Shown piece after piece: positions 53,647 through 62,031 of a DNA stretch of 64,000 nucleotides. The position numbers and the translations under genes were made by a program. The first letter of the stretch is position 1; each line of letters begins with the position of its first letter. The notes below the pieces were generated by a model. It did not search any database and was not told where the DNA came from. It saw only the letters and a list, made by a program, of their open reading frames with translations. The stretch comes from Streptomyces sp. NRRL S-340 (GTDB lineage: Bacteria; Actinomycetota; Actinomycetes; Streptomycetales; Streptomycetaceae), in assembly GCF_000720185.1 (NCBI RefSeq), contig NZ_JOIY01000037.1, positions 62,001-126,000 on the forward strand, read 5' to 3'.

Positions 53647-54033
53647 ATGAGTTCCGCCGGTGCCGCCGGTCTACCGGTCGTGGATGCCCGGACACCCGCC
53701 GTACTCGTGCTGCCCGGCCCCGTCGCACGTGACGAGGTGGCCGGGCTCTGTGCCGACGTGCGGTCGCTGCTGAAGGACGGACCGGCCTCCGTCGTCGTCT
53801 GCGACGTCGGCGGGCTCGGGCCGCCGGGGCTGGCGGCCGTCGACCTGCTGGCGCGGCTCCAGCTCGCCGCCCGGCGGGCCGGCGGACGGATCCGGCTGCG
53901 CGACCCCGACCCCGCGCTACCCGCCCTGCTGGACCTGGTCGGCCTCGCCTTCGAGGTGGAGGGGCAGGCCGAAGAGCGGGAACCACCGCTGGGTGTCCAG
54001 GAAGCAGTGGAACCCGGTGATGCGGCCCGCTGA
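53647..54033 (+). CDS. STAS-domain protein (anti-sigma-antagonist type)
   Basis: A 128-residue protein with a STAS fold: PAVLVLPGPVARDEVAGLCA, SVVVCDVGGLGPPGLAAVDL (the place of the phosphorylatable Ser has Gly-Pro-Pro-Gly, so the classical DS motif is absent), then LARLQLAARRAGGRIRLRDP and ALLDLVGLAFEVE. The last about 39 codons overlap the end of the convergent sigma gene by 117 bp, so the tail (EREPPLGVQEAVEPGDAAR) is a by-product of that overlap. It may bind an anti-sigma or act with the neighbouring sigma factor. Confidence 0.7.
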   Translation: MSSAGAAGLPVVDARTPAVLVLPGPVARDEVAGLCADVRSLLKDGPASVVVCDVGGLGPPGLAAVDLLARLQLAARRAGGRIRLRDPDPALPALLDLVGLAFEVEGQAEEREPPLGVQEAVEPGDAAR

Positions 54034-54933
54034 GATCTCCAGGACCTGCACGGCCCACGGGGCGAACCCGCCCTTCTCCGGGTCCGGCTTGTACTGGGCG
54101 AAGGCGGGCAGGCCGTTGGCCTCGACCGGCACCAGCCGGGAGTTCGCGCAGGCCGCGCCCGTCGTCGCCATGAAGCCGGTGATGTCCGCCGGACCCGTCA
54201 GCCACAGGTCGAACGGCGGCATCGTCATGATCGCGTCCTCGTGCAGCAACGCGGTCAGCGCCGTCATGTCGTACCCCTCGAACGCCTTCACGTAGCGCTC
54301 CAGGAGCTTTCGCTGCTCCTCGTCCAGCGGGTCGGACACGTCGGCACGGGCACCGGCCTCCTCGCGCTCGGCGAGGGTGGCGCGGGCCCGCTGGAGGGCG
54401 CTGTTGACCGAGGCGACCGTGGTGCCGAGCAGCTCGGCGACCTCGCTCGCCTTCCAGGCCAGCACCTCCCGCAGGATCAGCACGGCCCGCTGCTTGGGCG
54501 GAAGCTGCTGGAGCGCGGCCATGAAGGCCAGCCGCACGGACTCCTTGGCGACCGCCGCCTCCGCCGGGTCCTCGACGGTGGGCAGCACCCGGCCGTCCGG
54601 CACCGGCTCCAGCCACGTGTTGTCGGGGCGGGGCGCCAGGGCGGCCCGGGCCAGCGGCGTCGACTCGGTCAGGTCCATCGGCCTGGCCCGCTTGCCGCCC
54701 GCCGTCAGCATGTCCAGGCAGACGTTGGTCGCGATCCGGTACAGCCAGGAACGGAGGCTGGAACGGCCCTCGAACCGGTCGTGGCCGCGCCAGGCGCGCA
54801 CCATCGTGTCCTGGACCGCGTCCTCCGCCTCGAAGGACGAACCGAGCATGCGGTAGCAGTAACCGGTCAGCTCGACCCGGTACTTCTCCAACTGCATGTC
54901 CAGGTCCGCCGGCGCCGCCGTCCCGTTGCCCAT
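53917..54933 (-). CDS. SigG-like sigma-70 factor with C-terminal SnoaL/NTF2-like domain
   Basis: About 338 residues. Region 2 is LTGYCYRMLGSSFEAEDAVQ and TMVRAWRGHDRFEGRSSLRS; region 4 is LQQLPPKQRAVLILREVLAW and LLGTTVASVNSALQRARATL. After LDEEQRKLLERYVKAFEGYD comes an NTF2/SnoaL-like domain (TALTALLHEDAIMTMPPFDL, RITGFHCFLDTQRWFPLFGL). This is the architecture of M. tuberculosis SigG and related ECF factors, where the C-terminal domain replaces an anti-sigma for control. The start is uncertain: ATG 54933 has no strong SD, and a longer frame exists. The end overlaps the STAS gene tail to tail. Confidence 0.85.
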   Translation of the reverse strand: MGNGTAAPADLDMQLEKYRVELTGYCYRMLGSSFEAEDAVQDTMVRAWRGHDRFEGRSSLRSWLYRIATNVCLDMLTAGGKRARPMDLTESTPLARAALAPRPDNTWLEPVPDGRVLPTVEDPAEAAVAKESVRLAFMAALQQLPPKQRAVLILREVLAWKASEVAELLGTTVASVNSALQRARATLAEREEAGARADVSDPLDEEQRKLLERYVKAFEGYDMTALTALLHEDAIMTMPPFDLWLTGPADITGFMATTGAACANSRLVPVEANGLPAFAQYKPDPEKGGFAPWAVQVLEISAGRITGFHCFLDTQRWFPLFGLPLHLEGEADQVQQGG

Positions 54934-55087
54934 CGTCGTCCACCCACCCCTGTGGCCGTCCCGTCCGGATGCGTCGTCGCACCCGGCACTCCGGAAGCTA
55001 CCGCAGCCCACTGACAATGGCCCGCGGACTCGGAGAAACAGCAGGCCGCAGGGGGGTCGGCGCGGGACCGGCCGGCGAGGCCGGCGG

Positions 55088-56428
55088 CTACGCCGCCGCC
55101 GGACCGGTGCGGGTGCCCCGCACGCCCGCCCGCCGGGCCGCCCGCGAGCCGAGCACCGTGATCGTCACGACCCCCGCGACCGCCAGCAGCCCCACCCCGA
55201 CGGTCCCGCTCCAGCCCTGGGCGTGGAAGGCCGTCGCGCCGACCGTGCTGCCGACGCTGGAGCCGACGTAGTAGGCGGACTGGTAGAGCGCGGAGGCCTG
55301 CGCGCGGCCGTGCGTCGCGGTCCTGCTGACCGCCGAGGAGGCGACCGCGTGACCGGCGAAGAAGCCCGCGGTGATCAGGACCAGGCCCAGCAGGACGAAC
55401 GCCACCGAGTCCGTCAGGGACAGCAGCAGGCCCGCCGCCGTGGTCCCGCCCGCCAGGTACAGGGCGCCCCTGCGGCCCAGCCGGCCCACCAGCCGGCCGG
55501 CCGTGGAAGCCGACACCGTGCCCACGAGGTACACCAGGAAGATCGACCCGATGATGCCCTGCGGGAGCGAGAACGGCGCCTCGGTCAGGCGGTACCCGAT
55601 CACCGTGTAGACGCCGCCGAACACCGTCATGAACAGCGCGCCGATCGCGTACAGGCGCCGCAGCAGCGGGTCGGCCAGGTGGTCGCGCACCGTCGCGGCC
55701 AGCACACGCGGGCGCAGCGAGCCCGGCGTGAAGTGGCGCGGCGCCGGGAGCAGCAGGCGGAAGGCCACCGCGCACCCGACCGCGATCACCCCGACGATCC
55801 CGACGGCGACCCGCCAGCCCCACTCCTGGGCTACCCAGCCGGTGATGACCCGCCCGCTCATCCCGCCGACGCTGTTGCCCGCCACGAACAGGCCGATCGC
55901 GGTGACCAGCGCCTTGGGGCGGACCTCTTCGGCCAGGTACGCCTGCGCCGAGGCGGGCAGTCCGGCGAGCGCGGCGCCCTGCAGCGCCCGCAGCGCCACC
56001 AGCGCGCCCAGCGACGGGGCGAAGGGCACCAGCAGGCCGACCACCACCGCGACCGCCAGCGACGCCGTCATCACCGTACGCCGCCCGAAGCGTTCCGAGA
56101 GCGCGCTCATCGGCAGGACGAAGAGCGCCAGGCCCCCGGTCGCCGCCGCCACCGTCCAGCTCGCCTCGCTCGCCGCCACCCCGAACTCCCCGGAGATCAG
56201 CGGGAGCAGCGCCTGCGTGGAGTACAGCAGGGCGAAGGTGGCGACCCCGGCGAGGAAGAGGGCCAGGCTCATCCGGCGGTAGCCGGGGCCGCCCGGCGCC
56301 ATCCGGGAGTCGGCGGCGGGGGAAGCGGCGGGCGCGCCGGGAGGTGCGGTGCGGGCGGCGGGAGAGGCGGTGGGGGCGGCGTTCGCGGCGTCCACGGCGG
56401 TGGACGCCCCGGTATCGGCGGGAGACAT
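55088..56428 (-). CDS. MFS transporter (YgaY/AraJ-like)
   Basis: A 446-residue major facilitator with twelve predicted spans: an Ala/Pro-rich N-terminal 50 residues, then LALFLAGVATFALLYSTQAL, the loop motif LSERFGRRTVMTASL, EWGWRVAVGIVGVIAVGCAV, LVGRLGRRGALYLAGGTTAA. It resembles the family that exports small drugs or sugars. Divergent from the LysR gene with 62 bp between start codons, so that regulator very likely controls it. Substrate unknown. Confidence 0.87.
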   Translation of the reverse strand: MSPADTGASTAVDAANAAPTASPAARTAPPGAPAASPAADSRMAPGGPGYRRMSLALFLAGVATFALLYSTQALLPLISGEFGVAASEASWTVAAATGGLALFVLPMSALSERFGRRTVMTASLAVAVVVGLLVPFAPSLGALVALRALQGAALAGLPASAQAYLAEEVRPKALVTAIGLFVAGNSVGGMSGRVITGWVAQEWGWRVAVGIVGVIAVGCAVAFRLLLPAPRHFTPGSLRPRVLAATVRDHLADPLLRRLYAIGALFMTVFGGVYTVIGYRLTEAPFSLPQGIIGSIFLVYLVGTVSASTAGRLVGRLGRRGALYLAGGTTAAGLLLSLTDSVAFVLLGLVLITAGFFAGHAVASSAVSRTATHGRAQASALYQSAYYVGSSVGSTVGATAFHAQGWSGTVGVGLLAVAGVVTITVLGSRAARRAGVRGTRTGPAAA

Positions 56429-56463
56429 GCTTCGACGGTAGGAACCCCGCGTTCATCCGTCCA

Positions 56464-56499
56464 ATGCACACACTCGCCATAATCGTTCCCATGGTGCAT
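56464..56499. promoter_or_regulatory. Inverted repeat ATGCAC/GTGCAT at the MFS-LysR divergent promoter
   Basis: ATGCAC (56464-56469) and GTGCAT (56494-56499) face each other around 24 bp that include an AT-rich core (ataatcgttccc). Its place over the LysR gene start suggests a LysR binding site for autoregulation and control of the MFS gene. Confidence 0.4.
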
Positions 56500-57465
56500 C
56501 AGCAGAGGTCACAGTGGCGCGTGTCACCGTCCGGTGACACAGAAGTCATGCGCGGGAACGGTGAGGAGGAGATCGCGCGGCTGCTCGCGCCGCGGCTCGC
56601 CTACTTCGCCGGTGTCGCCCGCACCGAGCACGTGACGCGCGCTGCCCAGGAGATGAGAGTCCCGCAGTCCACGCTGTCGCGGGCCATGGTCCGCCTGGAA
56701 CAGGACCTCGGCGTCGACCTGTTCGCCCGGCGCGGCCGGACCGTGTCCCTCACGCCCGCCGGACGCACCTTCCTCGGCTCCGTCGAACGCGCCCTCGCCG
56801 AGGTCCGGCGCGCCGCCGAGGAGGTGCGCGCCGACGCCGACCCGGCCACCGGCAAGGTCGCCTTCGGCTTCCTGCACACCATGGGCGCCGAGACCGTGCC
56901 CGGCCTCCTCCAGGCCTTCCGCGCGGACCACCCCCGCGTCCGCTTCAGCCTCGTGCAGAACTACGGCGAGGCCATGCTGGAGCGGCTGCGCGCGGGCGAA
57001 CTGGACCTCTGCCTGACCTCACCCGTCCCCGACGCCCCCGACCTGGTCGCCCGGCGCCTGGACGAGCAGAAGCTGCGCCTGGTCGTCCCCGCCGACCACC
57101 GGCTCGCCGGCCGCCGCCGCGTCCGGCTCGCCGAGGCCGCCGAGGAGACCTTCGTGACCCTGGAGCCGGGGTACGGCATGCGCCGTATCGCGGACGCGCT
57201 GTGCCGGGAGGCGGGCTTCACCCCGCGGATCGCCTTCGAGGGGGAGGAGACGGAGACGCTGCGCGGCCTGGTGGCGGCCGGGCTCGGGGTCGCCCTCCTC
57301 CCGCCGCCGGCCGTGCCCCGGCCGGGCGTGGCCGAACTGACGGTCACGGCGCCGCGCGCGGTGCGGGAGATCGGCGTGGCCTGGCTGGAGGGCCACCCGG
57401 ACACACCGCCGGTGGCGGCCTTCAAGAAGTTCCTGCTCTCCCGGCGGGGCAGACTGCTGCCGTAG
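56491..57465 (+). CDS. LysR-family transcriptional regulator
   Basis: A 324-residue regulator from ATG 56491 (ATG 56548 is possible and would fit the usual about 305). The winged HTH is LAYFAGVARTEHVTRAAQEM, then RVPQSTLSRAMVRLEQDLGV and DLFARRGRTVSLTPAGRTFL. The substrate-binding domain has GKVAFGFLHTMGAETVPGLL and FVTLEPGYGMRRIADALC. It is divergent from the MFS gene and probably regulates it in response to a transported compound. The unusual first 20 residues may be an annotation artefact of the early start. Confidence 0.87.
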   Translation: MVHQQRSQWRVSPSGDTEVMRGNGEEEIARLLAPRLAYFAGVARTEHVTRAAQEMRVPQSTLSRAMVRLEQDLGVDLFARRGRTVSLTPAGRTFLGSVERALAEVRRAAEEVRADADPATGKVAFGFLHTMGAETVPGLLQAFRADHPRVRFSLVQNYGEAMLERLRAGELDLCLTSPVPDAPDLVARRLDEQKLRLVVPADHRLAGRRRVRLAEAAEETFVTLEPGYGMRRIADALCREAGFTPRIAFEGEETETLRGLVAAGLGVALLPPPAVPRPGVAELTVTAPRAVREIGVAWLEGHPDTPPVAAFKKFLLSRRGRLLP

Positions 57466-57527
57466 GCGGTGCCGTCAGGGGCCCGGTGCGCCGCCGCGAC
57501 GGGCGTGCCCCGGTCCGGTCCGCCGCC

Positions 57528-57599
57528 GCGGCGGCGCGGTGGCCGGGCGAGCCGGTCCCGGTCGCGGCGGCGCGGTGGCTTGGCGGGCCGGTCCCGGCC
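57528..57599. repeat. Two tandem 36-bp GC-rich repeats
   Basis: 57528-57563 and 57564-57599 are adjacent copies (each starts GCGGCGGCGCGGTGGC and ends GCCGGTCCCGGYC), differing at a few bases. They lie between the convergent LysR and hydrolase genes, a place where a terminator would be expected. Confidence 0.75.
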
Positions 57600-57611
57600 A
57601 CGAAGGTGCGG

Positions 57612-58370
57612 TCACTGCCGCAGCGACTTGCCGAACCCCGCTGCCAGCGGCATCCGCAGCCCCAGCGGCGGCGGTGCCGCCAGCGCGTCCCGCACCGGCC
57701 GCGACAGCACCCGGCCGAACAGCGCGCCCATCACGAAGTTCGCGGTGAGCGCGGCCACTTCCTCGCGGTACTGCCGTAATCCGTGCCCGTCGGCGTGGAC
57801 CTCGAACCGGCACACGTCCCGGTTCGCCTTCTTCGCACGCTCCGCGAAGCGGAAGGACAGCTCGGGGTCGGTGCGTTCGTCGTTCGTGCCGTGCACGATC
57901 AGCACCTGCCGGCCGGCGAGCTGCTTCACCGGTTCGGGCGAGGCGGCGACGTCGTCCTCGGGCAGCCAGGGGGCGATCGCCACCACCGAGTTGACGGCCT
58001 CGTGCCCGGCCGCGTGCAGGGCCGCCCGGCCGCCCATGTCGAGACCGGCCAGGCACACGGGGACGTCTCCGTAGCGCCGTACGGTCTCCTCCACGGCCCA
58101 GGTGGCGTCGTGCGCGGGGTGCGCCTCGCTGCCGTTCCAGCCGTGGTAGCGGTAGTGCACCACGTGGGTCGCCAGGCCCTCGGCGCGGCCCGCGCGGGCC
58201 AGCCGGCGCCCCAGGGCGCGCGCCCTGGCGGCCGCCAGGGCGCGGGGTCTGCGCGCGGACACCTCCCGGCCCGCCGGGAGCAGCAGCACCGCTCCGCTCA
58301 CCGCGGTCGGCTCCGGGCCGAGCGTCCTCCCCAGCCGGGCCGTGCGAACCGGCGTCGCTTGCTGTGCCAT
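57612..58370 (-). CDS. Alpha/beta-hydrolase with Asp at the nucleophile elbow
   Basis: A 252-residue alpha/beta-hydrolase: VSGAVLLLPAGREV, the elbow CLAGLDMGGRAAL, the acid in VLIVHGTNDERTDPELS and the histidine in EVHADGHGLRQY. The elbow has Asp (GLDMGG) where serine esterases have Ser and dienelactone hydrolases have Cys; Asp nucleophiles are known in dehalogenases and epoxide hydrolases. I remember the same DMGG in other Streptomyces members, so it is probably a real feature of a subfamily. Substrate unknown. No signal peptide. Confidence 0.8.
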   Translation of the reverse strand: MAQQATPVRTARLGRTLGPEPTAVSGAVLLLPAGREVSARRPRALAAARARALGRRLARAGRAEGLATHVVHYRYHGWNGSEAHPAHDATWAVEETVRRYGDVPVCLAGLDMGGRAALHAAGHEAVNSVVAIAPWLPEDDVAASPEPVKQLAGRQVLIVHGTNDERTDPELSFRFAERAKKANRDVCRFEVHADGHGLRQYREEVAALTANFVMGALFGRVLSRPVRDALAAPPPLGLRMPLAAGFGKSLRQ

Positions 58371-58509
58371 GACAGAACAGTGTCAGAAGGCCGGGTGTAC
58401 GCGACCCGTCCGTGCGGTCACCGTTACGTATCGGCGCGGATGTGCGGACGGGTACCGGCCACCCGGCCGGGGCGCCCGCGGCGGCGGAGACGCACGGCGA
58501 GGACGCACG

Positions 58510-58544
58510 GCCGTACGCGCCGGGCCCGGCGGGCCGCGTACGGC
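58510..58544. other. Perfect 10-bp inverted repeat upstream of the add operator
   Basis: GCCGTACGCG (58510-58519) and CGCGTACGGC (58535-58544) surround a 15-base GC spacer. It ends six bases before the CTACGCGCGTAG site and shares the TACGCG core with it. It may be a hairpin or a second protein-binding site. Confidence 0.55.
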
Positions 58545-58549
58545 TCTCT

Positions 58550-58561
58550 CTACGCGCGTAG
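58550..58561. promoter_or_regulatory. Candidate operator, perfect palindrome CTACGCGCGTAG
   Basis: It ends 16 bp before the ATG of adenosine deaminase, so a bound protein would block the ribosome site or promoter. Similar sites precede the nucleoside lipoprotein and ATPase genes in this window. The central CpG symmetry is typical of LacI-family sites, but no regulator is encoded nearby. Confidence 0.6.
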
Positions 58562-58577
58562 GAGTTAAAGTGCGGAA

Positions 58578-59741
58578 ATGACGAGCCAGCCTGCCCTTCC
58601 GGGGAGTGCCCCGAGCCGTGACCAGATCCGCCGCGCGCCCAAGGTCCTGCTGCACGACCACCTCGACGGCGGGCTGCGCCCGGCGACCGTCGTGGACCTG
58701 GCCCGTGCCGGCGGCTACGCGCACCTGCCCGACACCGATCCGGACAAGCTCGGCCTGTGGTTCCGCGAGGCCGCCGGCTCCGGCTCGCTGGAGCGGTACC
58801 TGGAGACCTTCTCCCACACGGTCGGCGTGATGCAGACCCGCGACGCGCTCGTCCGGGTCGCCCGCGAGTGCGCCGAGGACCTCGCCGCGGACGGTGTCGT
58901 CTACGCCGAGGTGCGCTACGCCCCCGAGCAGCACCTGGAGGGCGGCCTCAGCCTGGAGGAGGTCGTCGAGGCGGTCGACGAGGGCTTCCGGGAGGGGGAG
59001 AGGGCCGCCCTCGCGGACGGCCGCCGCATCCGGATCGGCGCCCTGCTCACCGCGATGCGGCACGCGGCCCGCTCCCTGGAGATCGCCGAACTCGCCGACC
59101 GGTACCGGGACTCGGGCGTCGTCGGCTTCGACATCGCGGGCGCCGAGGCAGGCTACCCGCCCACCCGGCACCTGGACGCCTTCGACTTCCTGAAGCGGGC
59201 CAACAACCACTTCACCATCCATGCCGGGGAGGCTTTCGGGCTGCCCTCCATCTGGCAGGCGCTGCAGTGGTGCGGCGCCGACCGGCTCGGCCACGGGGTG
59301 CGGATCATCGACGACATCCACGTCCGTGAGGACGGCAGCGTCCAGCTCGGCCGGCTGGCCGCCTACGTCCGCGACAAGCGCATCCCGCTGGAGCTGTGCC
59401 CCAGCTCCAACCTCCAGACCGGCGCCGCCGCCTCCTACGCGGAGCATCCGATCGGTCTGCTGCGGCGCCTGCACTTCCGTGCCACGGTCAACACGGACAA
59501 CCGGCTGATGTCCCACACCAGCATGAGCCGGGAATTCGAGCACCTTGTCGACGCATTCGGTTACACGCTCGACGACATCCAGTGGTTCTCCGTCAATGCG
59601 ATGAAATCAGCGTTCATTCCTTTCGATGAACGACTGGCCATGATCAATGACGTGATCAAGCCGGGATACGCGGCCCTGGAATCCGAATGGCTGTTCCGCC
59701 AGAACGCCTCCACCAGCACTTCTTCGACTCAGAAGGGCTGA
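58578..59741 (+). CDS. add: Adenosine deaminase
   Basis: A 387-residue zinc hydrolase that turns adenosine into inosine. Seen are the metal motif [15 protein letters not shown] (HxH), [18 protein letters not shown] (H and catalytic Glu), DRLGHGVRI and, at the fourth metal ligand, [11 protein letters not shown] (NTDN where most have NTDDP). The catalytic residues are intact. The end ([13 protein letters not shown]) is a Ser/Thr-rich tail. It belongs with the nucleoside uptake genes by function and by the shared palindrome in its leader. Confidence 0.94.
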   Translation: MTSQPALPGSAPSRDQIRRAPKVLLHDHLDGGLRPATVVDLARAGGYAHLPDTDPDKLGLWFREAAGSGSLERYLETFSHTVGVMQTRDALVRVARECAEDLAADGVVYAEVRYAPEQHLEGGLSLEEVVEAVDEGFREGERAALADGRRIRIGALLTAMRHAARSLEIAELADRYRDSGVVGFDIAGAEAGYPPTRHLDAFDFLKRANNHFTIHAGEAFGLPSIWQALQWCGADRLGHGVRIIDDIHVREDGSVQLGRLAAYVRDKRIPLELCPSSNLQTGAAASYAEHPIGLLRRLHFRATVNTDNRLMSHTSMSREFEHLVDAFGYTLDDIQWFSVNAMKSAFIPFDERLAMINDVIKPGYAALESEWLFRQNASTSTSSTQKG

Positions 59742-59879
59742 CCGAAGGGAAAGTGCGGGCCGGGCGGGGTGAAACGGTTTTGTCACCCGTTGGGATTTTG
59801 ATGTTTGCGGTGCGACACCCGACATGTTTACGGTCGAGGACCGCTCAGTCCCCCGTCTTCCAGTCAAGGACGCATTTTC

Positions 59880-60233
59880 ATGAAGCAGTCTGCCGTCAAG
59901 ACCCTCGGTGTCGCCGCCCTCGGTGCCGCGTTCGCCGCGGCCGGCGCGGGTGCCGCGAACGCCGCGCCCGCCGCCCCGGACGCCGGCCAGGCGCTGGGCA
60001 CCGTCAGCAAGGCGCTCCCCACGGAGAACGTCACCAAGACGCTGCCGGGGGCCGGTCAGGCACTGGACCAGGCCAAGCCGACCGTCGCGACGGGTCTCGC
60101 CGCCGCCCAGCCGGTGGTCCAGAGCATGCTGGAGCACGGCCCGACCGCACCGGTCGCCGGCCTGCTCGGCGGGCTGCCCGTCAACGGCCTGCCCACGCAC
60201 GGCCTGCCGGTGAACGGTCTGCCGCTGGGCTGA
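59880..60233 (+). CDS. Small secreted protein with a GLPxNGLP repeat tail
   Basis: A 117-residue exported protein: signal peptide KQSAVKTLGVAALGAAFAAA then AGAGAANAAPAAP, a short Ala-rich helical body (NVTKTLPGAGQALDQAKPTV), and a tail LPVNGLPTHGLPVNGLPLG with a repeated GLPVNGLP unit. ATG has AAGGA 9 bp upstream. No cysteine, no enzyme motif; this type of small secreted protein is common in Streptomyces and poorly understood. Promoter sequences should lie in the AT-rich part near ttgggattttgatgtttgcgg. Confidence 0.75.
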   Translation: MKQSAVKTLGVAALGAAFAAAGAGAANAAPAAPDAGQALGTVSKALPTENVTKTLPGAGQALDQAKPTVATGLAAAQPVVQSMLEHGPTAPVAGLLGGLPVNGLPTHGLPVNGLPLG

Positions 60234-60263
60234 GCCGCACCCGGCCCGACGGCTTCGCCGGTA

Positions 60264-60308
60264 CGCCGCCGGGGCGCACCCCTTGCTCCGGGGTGCGCCC
60301 CGGCGGCG
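60264..60308. terminator. Perfect 19-bp terminator hairpin
   Basis: CGCCGCCGGGGCGCACCCC (60264-60282), 7-base loop, and its exact complement (60290-60308) between convergent genes; it can serve both directions. Confidence 0.85.
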
Positions 60309-60322
60309 TCCGGTCACCGCGG

Positions 60323-60526
60323 CTACCACGCCGTGCGGGCCGCCTTGTCCTCGGCGGGCAGCAGGATCCACAGCGCGATGTAGAGCAGGAACTGCGGGCC
60401 GGGCAGCAGGCAGGACAGCAGGAAGATCACGCGCATCGTCGTCGCGGAGGTGCCGAAGCGCCGGGCCAGCGCGGCACACACTCCGCCGATCATGCGGCCG
60501 TTGGTGGGGCGGGAAAGGGCGCTCAT
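60323..60526 (-). CDS. PspC-domain membrane protein
   Basis: A 67-residue protein from ATG 60526 (GGAGG 7 bp upstream). RPTNGRMIGGVCAALARRFG plus TSATTMRVIFLLSCLLPGPQ and FLLYIALWILLPAED is a PspC domain: a short cytoplasmic amphipathic part and one or two membrane spans. PspC-domain proteins are linked to envelope stress. A single-domain short form is usual in Streptomyces. Upstream and downstream genes are unrelated. Confidence 0.88.
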   Translation of the reverse strand: MSALSRPTNGRMIGGVCAALARRFGTSATTMRVIFLLSCLLPGPQFLLYIALWILLPAEDKAARTAW

Positions 60527-60590
60527 CTCGGTGCCTCCGTGGACTGTCGGTGCGGAGCCTCCCCGTCGGCGGCCCCGTCTGACCACCACG

Positions 60591-61160
60591 CTACGGAGAC
60601 GAAGGGGGCAAAGCGTCGCTCCACGGGGCGATCCCGACCCTGGGAATCGTCGGGGTCCGCCCCTGAGAGGTGTCCTCCCGGCGTGCCGCCCACCCGCCGC
60701 GGCGCAGCAGGGCACGTGCCGCTGGGACGACCGCGAGGTGGGCGAGGGCGACCCCGGCGGTGTTCAGGAGCAGGGTGTCGACGTCCACCACCCGGCCGGG
60801 CACGCCGGTCTGCAGCAGGGCGATCCCCAGGGACACCAGGGCGCCGGCGGCGGTCGTACGGACCCCGGACGCCAGCGGGGAGACGGCCAGCACCCTGCCG
60901 TGCACGAGCGGGAGCAGCACTCCCAGCGGGGCCAGCAGCACCAGCCCCTCCCCGATGCGCCGGACCGCCTCGGCGCCGCCGAGCGCCAGGTCGGCGCGGA
61001 TCGTGGTGAGCGGCCGCAGATTCGCCGGCATCACCCACGGGACGTCCAGCGGCCGCAGCATCAGCCAGGCGACGAACGCGAGATGGGCGACGAGGAGGAC
61101 ACCCCCTGTCACGCGGACGCGGAACGCGGCGCTGCCGCCGATGGAGCCTTGAAGCTGCAC
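60591..61160 (-). CDS. VanZ-family membrane protein
   Basis: A 189-residue protein, starting at GTG 61160. Membrane segments VTGGVLLVAHLAFVAWLMLR, then GEGLVLLAPLGVLLPLV and TTAAGALVSLGIALLQTGVP, with the VanZ hallmark VVDVDTLLLNTAGVALAHLA (DVxDxxxNTxG). VanZ proteins raise low-level resistance to teicoplanin-type glycopeptides in some bacteria; most, including this one, have no known role. The C-terminal tail is soluble. Confidence 0.87.
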   Translation of the reverse strand: MQLQGSIGGSAAFRVRVTGGVLLVAHLAFVAWLMLRPLDVPWVMPANLRPLTTIRADLALGGAEAVRRIGEGLVLLAPLGVLLPLVHGRVLAVSPLASGVRTTAAGALVSLGIALLQTGVPGRVVDVDTLLLNTAGVALAHLAVVPAARALLRRGGWAARREDTSQGRTPTIPRVGIAPWSDALPPSSP

Positions 61161-61395
61161 GCCCCCCAAGACGCGCCCCCTCGCACGATCGGTTCCGGAA
61201 AACCCGTCACCCGCCCCGATGAGTCCCACACCACACGGCCGGCGGCCACCGGGCCCGCGCGCCACGGCGGGCGGCGGGGCGCCCGGGCGGGGGAGCCACG
61301 GCGGCCCGGCCGGGGTGCCACGGGCGGCCGGGCCGCGGCCGGAGCCCGGCCGGACCCGGCGGGGTGCGCACGGCCCGGGCGGCCCGGGCAGGGGG

Positions 61396-62031
61396 TCAGG
61401 CGGGTGTGACGTCCGTCGACGGGGGCCTGGTCGTGCCGGGGCGGGAGCGGAGGTCGTCCGTGCACTCGTAACGGCGCAGGTGCGGGTCGGCGGGGCCGCC
61501 GAGGACCACTGAGCCGTCGCCCTCGGCCGCCGCCGAGTCGGACAGCGTGCAGACGATCTGTGCGAGCGCGTAGGGGTCGAGACGGCCCGGCGCGGTGCTC
61601 AGCCGCAGGCTGTCCTCGGGGTCCTTGGGGCGCGGCCCCGACACGGTCAGACCGGCCGGGACGTGCGTGGTGTACCCGGCCGCCTTCTCACTGGCCGACG
61701 GCGGCGCCGCGAGCTGGCTCAGCAGGCCCTGCGCCACGATCAGCCGCCGCCGCGCGTCCGCCGTGCCCTCCGGCACCGGCACCACCCGGTCCACGGTCAC
61801 CAGCGACGAGCCGCACAGCAGGAACGCCTGGACCGGCACCCCCCGCGAGGTCTGCGTGGCCAGGTCGGGCTGGGACAGCGAGCACGGCACCCGCGAGGGC
61901 GCCCCCCCGAAGTCCGTGGGCACCCCCGTGGGACGGATCCCGCACCCGGCGAGCAGCAGGGCCAGGGCGGGCAGTGCCAGCAGCGGCCGGTGGGCGGACG
62001 TCCAGCGTCCGCGGGTTCCGCGCGCCCTCAC
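61396..62031 (-). CDS. Lipoprotein of the afsQ operon
   Basis: A 211-residue lipoprotein: signal RPLLALPALALLLAGC with lipobox LAGC, then CGIRPTGVPTDFGG. The body (LLCGSSLVTVDRVVPVPEGT, AQIVCTLSDSAAAEGDGSVV, LRRYECTDDLRSRPG) has four further Cys that may form disulfides. GTG overlaps the afsQ2 stop (GTGA), so it is the third gene of afsQ1-afsQ2. It may monitor envelope or ligand signals for AfsQ2; in S. coelicolor the gene next to afsQ2 is also a lipoprotein (SCO4905, from memory). Confidence 0.85.
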   Translation of the reverse strand: MRARGTRGRWTSAHRPLLALPALALLLAGCGIRPTGVPTDFGGAPSRVPCSLSQPDLATQTSRGVPVQAFLLCGSSLVTVDRVVPVPEGTADARRRLIVAQGLLSQLAAPPSASEKAAGYTTHVPAGLTVSGPRPKDPEDSLRLSTAPGRLDPYALAQIVCTLSDSAAAEGDGSVVLGGPADPHLRRYECTDDLRSRPGTTRPPSTDVTPA

